Assembly (NCBI GenBank): GCA_943327965.2
Contig: CALPYQ020000082.1
Coordinates: 1 to 7,226, forward strand
Reading direction: 5' to 3'
From: Singulisphaera sp. GP187
Lineage (GTDB): Bacteria; Pseudomonadota; Gammaproteobacteria; Burkholderiales; Burkholderiaceae_C
DNA length: 7,226 nt
Of the stretch, positions 1-5,065 are shown in pieces; position 1 is the stretch's first letter, and each line of letters begins with the position of its first letter. A model generated the notes under the pieces. It searched no databases and was not told where the DNA came from. It saw nothing but the letters and a program-made list of their open reading frames with translations. The translations under genes were made by a program, and so were the position numbers.

Positions 1-444
1 CATCATGACCCAAGTCTCTTTGGCACCCGCCGCCAAATCCATGGCACCCCCTACTGCCGGAATCGCACCCTCTTCACCGGTGCTCCAATTGGCCAAATCG
101 CCATTGGCTGAAACCTGAAATGCACCCATAACACAGATGTCGATGTGGCCACCGCGCATCATGGCAAAGCTGTCGGCATGGTGAAAAAATGCACCGCCCC
201 TCAAGAGCGTGACGGGCTGCTTGCCCGCATTGATCAAATCAAAGTCTTCATCGCCAGCTGCGGGGGCTGGGCCCATGCCCAGAATGCCGTTTTCGCTTTG
301 AAGAATGACTTCTCTTTCGCGAGGAATGAAGTTGGCCACCAAGGTAGGTTGACCAATGCCCAAATTGACATAGGCGCCTTCAGGAATGTCTTGGGCCACT
401 CGATGGGCCACCTCTTGTTTGGTTCGTGCTTTGTATGCGCTCAT
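1..444 (-). CDS. pcaJ: CoA-transferase subunit B, PcaJ-like (3' end cut by window edge)
   Basis: Beta subunit of a two-subunit family I CoA-transferase, which moves CoA from succinyl-CoA to a 3-oxo acid through a glutamyl-CoA enzyme intermediate in the cytoplasm. The 148 visible residues begin MSAYKARTKQEVAHRVAQDI and contain the active-site block SENGILGMGP (residues 50-59; nucleophile Glu51), then INAGKQPVTLLRGGAFFHHA (71-90) and GAFQVSANGDLANW (107-120), all closely resembling PcaJ as I remember it. About 60-70 C-terminal residues lie outside the window. The start ATG (444-442) overlaps the stop of subunit A as ATGA, and a GGGGGCGG stretch a few bases upstream can serve as ribosome binding site. 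PcaJ is the closest match I recognise, but related ScoB/AtoA enzymes accept acetoacetate or other 3-oxo acids, so the substrate is not fixed by this sequence. Family assignment is secure; 3-oxoadipate specificity is inference. Confidence 0.93.
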   Translation of the reverse strand, partial: MSAYKARTKQEVAHRVAQDIPEGAYVNLGIGQPTLVANFIPREREVILQSENGILGMGPAPAAGDEDFDLINAGKQPVTLLRGGAFFHHADSFAMMRGGHIDICVMGAFQVSANGDLANWSTGEEGAIPAVGGAMDLAAGAKETWVMM

Positions 445-1148
445 TTAAAACCGCCCCCTTCTGTGGCCTTGTGCGCAATCAGAACAATTTTGCTCACAAA
501 AATACCGGGGGTGACGATGGACTCGGGGTCTAACTCACCCAGCTCTACTATTTGGTGGACTGATGCGACTGTTTTCTTGGCCGCCATAGCCATGACTGGG
601 CCAAAATTTCGAGCGGCTTTGCGATAAACCAAGTTACCCCAGCGATCGCCAGCCTCGGCTTTGATGAGGGCCAAATCACCATGGATGGGGTACTCCAACA
701 CGTAGTGTTTGCCATTGATTTCTCGGGTTTCTTTGGGAGATCCATCTGGCTTCATGGCCATTTGCGTTCCAAAGCCTGTGGGCGAGAAAAATGCGCCTAT
801 GCCAGCGCCAGCAGCGCGCATGCGTTCCGCCAAATTGCCCTGGGGTACCAATTCAAGTTCAATTTTTTTGGCGCGGTAAAGTTCATCAAACACATACGAG
901 TCCGCTTGACGTGGATAGCTGCAAATGATTTTTCGAATGCGCCCAGCCTTTAACAGCGCAGCCAAACCATGAACACCGTTGCCCGCGTTGTTATTGACCA
1001 CGACCAAATCACGCGCACCTTGCTCAATCAAGCCATCGACCAACTCACTGGGAATACCTGCCGTTCCAAATCCACCAATTAAGACGGTGGCACCGTCCTG
1101 CGTACCCTCAAGAGCTTGCGCAATGTTGTCGGCTATTTTGTTAATCAT
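441..1148 (-). CDS. pcaI: CoA-transferase subunit A, PcaI-like (3-oxoadipate/3-oxoacid CoA-transferase)
   Basis: Alpha subunit of the same CoA-transferase, 235 residues, the usual length for PcaI/ScoA. It has the family signature TVLIGGFGTAGIPSEL (residues 21-36) in the CoA-binding N-terminal part, then NNNAGNG (52-58), SYPRQADSYVFDELYRAKK (77-95), VPQGNLAERMRAAGAGIGAF (101-120), FSPTGFGT (121-128), GDRWGNLVYRKAARNFGP (167-184) and a C-terminal ELGELDPESIVTPGIFV (202-218). These blocks match Pseudomonas PcaI closely from memory. The frame is open further upstream, to 1241, but that extension is not family-like. The ATG at 1148 gives the standard MINKIADNIA start and overlaps the preceding gene's stop as ATGA, so it is preferred. 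No strong ribosome binding site is seen, consistent with translational coupling. The partner subunit B follows immediately. Function as a CoA-transferase is secure; the acceptor acid is not. Confidence 0.95.
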   Translation of the reverse strand: MINKIADNIAQALEGTQDGATVLIGGFGTAGIPSELVDGLIEQGARDLVVVNNNAGNGVHGLAALLKAGRIRKIICSYPRQADSYVFDELYRAKKIELELVPQGNLAERMRAAGAGIGAFFSPTGFGTQMAMKPDGSPKETREINGKHYVLEYPIHGDLALIKAEAGDRWGNLVYRKAARNFGPVMAMAAKKTVASVHQIVELGELDPESIVTPGIFVSKIVLIAHKATEGGGFK

Positions 1149-1648
1149 GTTGAATGGATTCGCGTGTACAGCTGGCGAAATGTGTGTTGAAACATGGGCC
1201 GAATTCTGGAACTCCAAGCTGTATGCCGAATGGCCAACCATTCTTTGCTGTCCATGACTGCGGGGGAAATCAATTCATAACAAGCAATGAAGCGAGGTGA
1301 GCCGGTGTTTCGGACATAACGCTTGGCACTGATGGTGCCTGGTACGCGTGACAAACCTGGAAGGTGCTCCGTGTTGTACCAAGCGTTGAATTCTTCCTCA
1401 TTGATGGCAGGAATGTCCGTCTCAACCACGTAATGAAAGTTGCCAACTTGGTTGGCGCTTGCGCCCTCTAAATGAGTCACTGAAGCCAATTCGGTGGCCG
1501 CACCTAGGTGGCTAAGTGCCTCTTGTGAATAAGCACGAAACAGGGGCTGATCAACAGCCTGCCACCAGACTAAAGTTTTGGCAGTCTGCTTGTATTCTTC
1601 TGTCTCTAAAAAATTACCGGTGCGTTCGCGCAAAAAAACAGATGACAT
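1145..1648 (-). CDS. EthD-like dimeric alpha/beta barrel protein
   Basis: Small cytoplasmic protein of 167 residues. The C-terminal part (about residues 70-163) looks like an EthD/dimeric alpha-beta-barrel domain: FHYVVETDIP, EEEFNAWYNTEHLPGLSRVP (84-103), then SAKRYV, RFIACYELISP and a tail RIRPMFQHTFRQLY. The Trp-Tyr-Asn-x-Glu-His-Leu-Pro block (90-97) is the most conserved element of that family. The first ~65 residues are not confidently recognised and may be a degenerate second half-barrel. EthD-like proteins accompany many catabolic operons; their chemistry is often unproven. The start is uncertain: ATG at 1648 lies 11 nt after the upstream stop, while a TTG at 1663 would overlap that stop (TTGA) and add five residues. 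Neither has a strong ribosome binding site; ATG is chosen. The stop overlaps the CoA-transferase A start. Fold assignment is fairly firm; function is unknown. Confidence 0.85.
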   Translation of the reverse strand: MSSVFLRERTGNFLETEEYKQTAKTLVWWQAVDQPLFRAYSQEALSHLGAATELASVTHLEGASANQVGNFHYVVETDIPAINEEEFNAWYNTEHLPGLSRVPGTISAKRYVRNTGSPRFIACYELISPAVMDSKEWLAIRHTAWSSRIRPMFQHTFRQLYTRIHST

Positions 1649-1659
1649 TCGATGAGCTT

Positions 1660-2187
1660 TCAATGAACGATGTTGAGTGCCACTAAAAAACGTGAAACCA
1701 TGTTGTAGGCGGCCACCGTGGCCACCACCTCCACCACCATCTCTGGCGTGTAGTGCTTGGTCATTTGAGCCATCAGTTCAGCCGGCACTTGAATGTCGCG
1801 CGTCATGTGGTCAGTCAAGGTCAGAAGTTGCACTTCCTCTTCCGTGAATTGGCTCGACAAGCTCATCTCACGAATGGCGTCAATTTTTTCTTGCGGTACA
1901 CCTGCTTTCAATGCGTGCGGAACATGCGCTTCATATTCAAAACTGGCCTTGTTTAAAACTGCCACTCGCAAAATGATCAGTTCACGCAAGTCTGCCGGCA
2001 CCGACGTTTGATTGCGCACCGCAGTGAGCATGGCTTCCCAGCCTTTGGCAATAGGCGCACTGTTCAGCAGCACCTGATACAGCAAAGAAATTCGACCGCG
2101 CTCTTGGAGGATGCGGTCTTCTATCTCTTTGAGTTCTGGCCGTGTGCCGGCCACAACCAAAGGCACTCGAATTGTGTCGGCACTCAT
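1660..2187 (-). CDS. Carboxymuconolactone decarboxylase (CMD)-like protein without cysteines
   Basis: All-alpha protein of 175 residues of the CMD/AhpD-like superfamily. The recognisable block is DLRELIILRVAVLNKASFEY (residues 66-85) followed by EAHVPHALKAGVP (86-98), equivalent to the core of CMD proteins (R-E-x-x-I-L-R-V ... E-x-x-x-H-x-x-x-A). A later helix, EMVVEVVATVAAYNMVSRFLVAL (149-171), is typical of the family's C-terminus. There is no cysteine anywhere, so the CxxC pair of AhpD-type alkylhydroperoxide reductases is absent; the equivalent position reads SFEYEAH, leaving Glu69, Glu84, Glu86, His88 and His91 as candidate active residues. True PcaC decarboxylates gamma-carboxymuconolactone; whether this protein does is unknown. 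The frame stays open to 2229, but ATG 2187 forms a TGATG junction with the receptor stop and gives a sensible N-terminus. Family is secure; reaction is not. Confidence 0.88.
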   Translation of the reverse strand: MSADTIRVPLVVAGTRPELKEIEDRILQERGRISLLYQVLLNSAPIAKGWEAMLTAVRNQTSVPADLRELIILRVAVLNKASFEYEAHVPHALKAGVPQEKIDAIREMSLSSQFTEEEVQLLTLTDHMTRDIQVPAELMAQMTKHYTPEMVVEVVATVAAYNMVSRFLVALNIVH

Positions 2188-3161
2188 CAATCGGCCGTGA
2201 TGTTGCGAGCCTTGATGAGGCGAGCCCATTTGTCTGTGTCTGCCGCCAAAATAGCACCCAACTCCTCGGGCGTGGTTGTTTTGGGTTCTGCACCCGACTG
2301 CGTCAGTTTTGAATTGGCAGCAGGATCGGCAACCGCTTGTTGAATGGCCCTGTTCAGCGTCTTGATCATGTCAGGTGAAGTTTTTGAAGACACAAAAAAG
2401 CCATACCAATTGTTGGTGTCTACAGACTTAAAACCTTGCTCTTCAAACGTTTTAACTTCAGGCAATAAAGGATGGCGCGTCTTGGAGGCCATGCCCAACG
2501 CACGCAGTTTGCCGCCTTTAATTTGTGCCATCACTGCAGGCACATCGGCAAAGAAACCGATCACTTGGCCACCTAACAAATCGTTCAATGCCGGCGCCAT
2601 GCCGTTGTAGGGAACATGAAGCATGTCAATGCCGGTTGAATACTCCAATTGCAAAAGTGCCAAATGCGGAATGCTGCCTTTGCCTGATGAGGCAATGGCC
2701 ATAGGTTCTTTTTTGGCTTTTGCAGATGCCATCAATTCAACGGCATCCTTTGCCGGATTGTTTGTATTGACCACAAACACTTCCACGTTGTTGGCTGCCA
2801 AAGAAACAGGTGCAAAGTCTTTTTGCATGTTGTAAGACAGCTTGGGAAACAGCGCAGGATTGATGGCTGCAGCGCCCACGCTGGTCAACCAAAGTGTTGA
2901 GCCATCGGCCTCCGACTTTAAAACTTCATTGGCACCAATGGCGCCGCTTGCGCCGGGTTTGTTTTCAACAATGACTGTTTTGCCAAGTGCCCGGCCTAGC
3001 GGCTCGGCCAAGGTTCTGGCCATGGCATCGACAGGGCCGCCCGCTGCAAAGGCCACAATGATTCGAACTGGTTTGCTAGGTGTTTGCGCAACCGCACTGA
3101 AGCCCATCATGGCCAATGTTGCGGCTATACCCAGTGTTTTAAGCGTATTTCTTTTTTTCAT
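2187..3161 (-). CDS. Bug/TctC-family periplasmic solute receptor (first copy)
   Basis: Secreted substrate-binding protein of the tripartite tricarboxylate transporter (TTT) type, 324 residues, normal family length. A Sec signal peptide is visible: basic MKKRNTLK, a hydrophobic stretch to about residue 24, and probable cleavage after Ala25 (AVA|QT). The mature part starts with KPVRIIVAFAAGGPVDAMAR (30-49), the first ligand-binding loop, then VENKPGASGAIGANEV (65-80) and HVPYNGMAPALNDLLGGQV (182-200), hallmark Bug blocks. Members bind carboxylates or small acid derivatives; the ligand cannot be read from sequence. It lies 37 nt downstream of the dehydrogenase and has the best ribosome binding site in the leftward operon (AGGAGA, 6 nt from the ATG), which suggests high expression relative to its neighbours. 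No TctA or TctB membrane subunits are present in the window. It is clearly divergent from the second receptor at 5066-6064. Confidence 0.96.
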   Translation of the reverse strand: MKKRNTLKTLGIAATLAMMGFSAVAQTPSKPVRIIVAFAAGGPVDAMARTLAEPLGRALGKTVIVENKPGASGAIGANEVLKSEADGSTLWLTSVGAAAINPALFPKLSYNMQKDFAPVSLAANNVEVFVVNTNNPAKDAVELMASAKAKKEPMAIASSGKGSIPHLALLQLEYSTGIDMLHVPYNGMAPALNDLLGGQVIGFFADVPAVMAQIKGGKLRALGMASKTRHPLLPEVKTFEEQGFKSVDTNNWYGFFVSSKTSPDMIKTLNRAIQQAVADPAANSKLTQSGAEPKTTTPEELGAILAADTDKWARLIKARNITAD

Positions 3162-3167
3162 GTCTTG

Positions 3168-3173
3168 TCTCCT
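3168..3173 (-). promoter_or_regulatory. Strong Shine-Dalgarno site of the first Bug/TctC receptor
   Basis: The minus strand reads AGGAGA six bases before the ATG at 3161. It is the strongest ribosome binding site seen in the leftward operon and fixes the receptor start. A separately strong site inside an operon fits the need for excess binding protein over cytoplasmic enzymes, which is an inference. Confidence 0.85.
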
Positions 3174-3198
3174 GTTATTTCATCAAATTAAAACTGAA

Positions 3199-3996
3199 TC
3201 AATCACACCGTGCAGTCATGCCACCGTCCACCACAATTTCTGTACCCGTGATAAATTGCGCTTCGTCACTGGCCAAAAATAATGCGGCACTGGCTGTGTC
3301 TCGGCCATCGCCCATAAAACCCAATGGAATTCGCTTAACGCGCGCTGCCAACAAGGCTTCTACATCGCCGCCTGTTCTTTGTTTGGCCAAACGAGCTTCT
3401 ACCATGGGGGTGTGCAATTGCCCTGGCACCACTGTATTCACCCTGATGCCATAAGGTGCATGCTGCACAGCCACAACTTTGGACAATTGAATGACGCCAG
3501 CTTTGGCAGCTGCATATGCCACTTGTGCACTGCCAGTCCAACGCGTTCCAGAGGTAGAGGCCACATTGACAATGGCACCACGCTTGTTGGCAATCATGGT
3601 TGGCAAAACATGCTTGCAAGTTAGAAAGACACTTTTCAAATTGACATTGAACTGTGTGTCCCAAACTTCCTCGCTCATTTCAACCGGGCCGCCAGCCGCA
3701 GAGCCTCCCACGTTGTTGATGAGAATGTCGATGGTTTTGTATTTGTCCAAGCAAGCCTGAACCATGGCTTGGACGCTGTCAGATTGGGTCACATCACACA
3801 CATGCGTGTGAATAGAAGCTCTGGCACTGCCGGCCCTGTCCATCGTTTCTTCAAGGCTTGCGGCATCTCGGTCGACTGCAAAAACCAAAGCGCCCTCTTC
3901 TGCCAAACGCACCGCCATGGCACGCCCATTTCCCCAACCCGAAGCGATGCAACCCGCACCCGTTACCAAAGCGACTTTGCCATTAAAGCGATTCAT
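3199..3996 (-). CDS. NAD-type short-chain dehydrogenase/reductase (SDR)
   Basis: Classical SDR oxidoreductase of 265 residues, predicted cytoplasmic, interconverting an alcohol and a ketone. Seen in order: beta1 VALVTGAG and a lengthened glycine loop CIASGWGNG (15-23); Asp42 at the end of beta2 (FAVDRD), which usually favours NAD(H) over NADP(H); CDVT (67-70) near the adenine; NNVGG (94-98) in place of NNAGG; and a catalytic tetrad Asn119, Ser147, Tyr161, Lys165 (YAAAK). The PG motif (191-192) and C-terminal GTEIVVDGGM (251-260) complete the fold. The start ATG at 3996 has a modest AGG about seven bases upstream and no better alternative. It lies 60 nt downstream of the LysR gene and 37 nt before the receptor, on the same strand, so it is probably the first enzyme of the catabolic operon. 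FabG-like annotation would be generic; the substrate is unknown. Confidence 0.95.
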   Translation of the reverse strand: MNRFNGKVALVTGAGCIASGWGNGRAMAVRLAEEGALVFAVDRDAASLEETMDRAGSARASIHTHVCDVTQSDSVQAMVQACLDKYKTIDILINNVGGSAAGGPVEMSEEVWDTQFNVNLKSVFLTCKHVLPTMIANKRGAIVNVASTSGTRWTGSAQVAYAAAKAGVIQLSKVVAVQHAPYGIRVNTVVPGQLHTPMVEARLAKQRTGGDVEALLAARVKRIPLGFMGDGRDTASAALFLASDEAQFITGTEIVVDGGMTARCD

Positions 3997-4056
3997 TGGA
4001 CAACCTGTTCAAAACGGCTAGTTTAGTCATTTGAATAAAGTTTGCATTGCCAAGTG

Positions 4057-4941
4057 TCACCCATGTGCAACCCTGTTGCGGGCCGCCTGAAATAGCAATC
4101 TGGCCAAGGGTGATTCTGTTCTTGACTTCAAGCTGACCCAACCAAATCGGGCATTGGCATTGAGGGGGGGTGACATCTTGAGTTCGACCAAGTCGGGCGC
4201 CAGCGCTCTGACGGCCACCACCACCGTTTGTGTGTGCCTGGCTACATCCAACAAACTGGAAATTTCCTCGCATCTGAGCTTGACCATATGATCAGGATGC
4301 GCATTGGCACCATAACGCTCAATCAGTACGCGGGCGACTTCGTCACTGAGGGGCGTTGAGGCTACCGGGTACGCACAGACTTGATCTAACTTCACGCTTT
4401 TGAGTTTGGCCAATGGATGACCTTTTCGGCACATAAAGGCACCAGGCAATTCACACAGCGGCTCCACCATCAAGTCACTGGCTGGACTCAATGAACGAAT
4501 GTCCAATATCAAGGCGTCCAAGCTTCGCTCTCGAAGTTGCTGGACCAGCAATGGCGTAGCACCTCTGGCGATGTCTAAGCGTGCATTGGGAAAATCTGTG
4601 GCCATGTGGGTCAGCAGTGGCGTCATCCATAAAGCACCGGGGCCCGACCCCAGCCCTAAGCGCACCTGACCTGTCTGACCACTCAAGAGTTCTTGGCTGC
4701 TGTGCTTGAGTGATCGCGCAGCCTCTAACAAATCTTTGGCCTGAAGCAAGATGTGTTTGCCAAAGGCGGTCAGTTCGTTCCTTCTGCCCACTCGGTCAAA
4801 CAAGGCTTGACCCAATTCGTCCTCTAAGGACTTGATGCTGCGACTAAGAGCGGGTTGCGTCAGAAACAGTTTTTCTGCAGATTTACTGAACGAGCCCGTG
4901 CTGGCCAAGTCTAGAAAGTGCTTCAGTTGTACCAAGGTCAT
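4057..4941 (-). CDS. LysR-type transcriptional regulator
   Basis: DNA-binding regulator of 294 residues, typical LTTR length. The N-terminal winged helix-turn-helix spans about residues 1-60: LKHFLDLASTGSFSKSAEKL (6-25), then the recognition helix region TQPALSRSIKSLEDELG (28-44) and LFDRVGRRNELTAFGK (47-62). A linker helix (about 63-90) leads into a periplasmic-binding-protein-like effector domain starting VRLGLGSGPGALWM (93-106). Such proteins bind a pathway metabolite and activate or repress neighbouring, often divergent, genes. Here the gene is divergent from the receptor/amidohydrolase pair and points the same way as the dehydrogenase operon, 60 nt ahead of it, so it could control both units and itself. 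Upstream of its ATG there is only a weak GGCGG ribosome binding site. The effector is not predictable, but an aromatic or other organic acid is plausible from the neighbours. Confidence 0.96.
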   Translation of the reverse strand: MTLVQLKHFLDLASTGSFSKSAEKLFLTQPALSRSIKSLEDELGQALFDRVGRRNELTAFGKHILLQAKDLLEAARSLKHSSQELLSGQTGQVRLGLGSGPGALWMTPLLTHMATDFPNARLDIARGATPLLVQQLRERSLDALILDIRSLSPASDLMVEPLCELPGAFMCRKGHPLAKLKSVKLDQVCAYPVASTPLSDEVARVLIERYGANAHPDHMVKLRCEEISSLLDVARHTQTVVVAVRALAPDLVELKMSPPLNANARFGWVSLKSRTESPLARLLFQAARNRVAHG

Positions 4942-4953
4942 AAGCCGCCAATC

Positions 4954-4992
4954 TATGCATTTAAATTATGCTAATGCATATTATTATGCATT
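4954..4992. repeat. Three alternating copies of an ATGCAT-centred 8-mer
   Basis: TATGCATT occurs at 4954-4961, its exact reverse complement AATGCATA at 4973-4980, and TATGCATT again at 4985-4992. The last two form a perfect 8-bp inverted repeat with a 4-bp centre. Centre-to-centre distances are 19 and 12 bp, 31 bp overall, close to three helical turns. Between the first two copies there is also ATTA-N3-TAAT (4965-4975). The pattern looks like an operator for a dimeric or tetrameric regulator, most simply the adjacent LysR protein, though this is inferred from position only. Confidence 0.65.
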
Positions 4993-5006
4993 GGACTTTA
5001 GTCGGT

Positions 5007-5029
5007 GGTGTTTTTAAAGTGCAAACACC
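5007..5029. repeat. Inverted repeat GGTGTTT-N9-AAACACC upstream of second receptor
   Basis: Perfect 7-bp arms at 5007-5013 and 5023-5029 enclose nine bases. It lies 37 bp ahead of the receptor ATG and overlaps the weak candidate -10 box, so it could be an operator or a hairpin in the 5' leader. It is not followed by a T-run on the plus strand and is short, so it does not look like a terminator. Confidence 0.5.
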
Positions 5030-5053
5030 CCTCAATTTTTATCAATCACTTAA

Positions 5054-5059
5054 AAGGAA
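5054..5059 (+). promoter_or_regulatory. Shine-Dalgarno site of the second Bug/TctC receptor
   Basis: AAGGAA ends six bases before the ATG at 5066. This is a good ribosome binding site and supports that start codon, which is also followed directly by a proper signal peptide. Confidence 0.8.
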
Positions 5060-5065
5060 TGCAGC

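Larger units (their letters stand above)
4942..5065. promoter_or_regulatory. Divergent control region between LysR gene and second receptor operon
   Basis: This 124-bp gap is the only sizeable non-coding stretch in the window and must hold the start signals for both transcription units. The LysR-proximal half (about 4951-4992) is very AT-rich and repeat-bearing; the receptor-proximal half has a 7-bp inverted repeat and a leader of about 35 bases to the ATG. A possible rightward promoter is TTGGAC (4991-4996) with TTTAAA (5013-5018), 16 bases apart, but both boxes are weak. A possible leftward -10 is CATAAT on the minus strand near 4966-4971, without a good -35. Binding by the adjacent LysR protein is expected from family behaviour. 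I did not find a clean symmetric T-N11-A box. Confidence 0.7.

Noticed and set aside
145..627. Plus-strand open frame of 160 codons across the CoA-transferase genes
   Set aside because: It is antisense to two well-supported CoA-transferase subunits and its product has no recognisable motif or family-like composition.
1149..1241. Possible N-terminal extension of CoA-transferase A to an upstream ATG
   Set aside because: The extra 31 residues are unlike the PcaI family and overlap the EthD-like gene by about 97 bases; the ATGA junction at 1148 is far more likely.
2190..2229. Upstream ATG for the CMD-like protein at 2229
   Set aside because: It would add MGSPHQGSQHHGRL, which overlaps the receptor's C-terminus and is not family-like; the TGATG junction at 2187 explains the start.
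3997..4056. Possible terminator between the LysR and SDR genes
   Set aside because: No stem-loop followed by a T-run is visible on the minus strand; read-through from LysR into the SDR operon remains possible.
4832..5017. Small plus-strand open frame (61 codons) running through the divergent control region
   Set aside because: It is antisense to the LysR helix-turn-helix and its end falls in AT-rich regulatory repeats; there is no sign of a real product.
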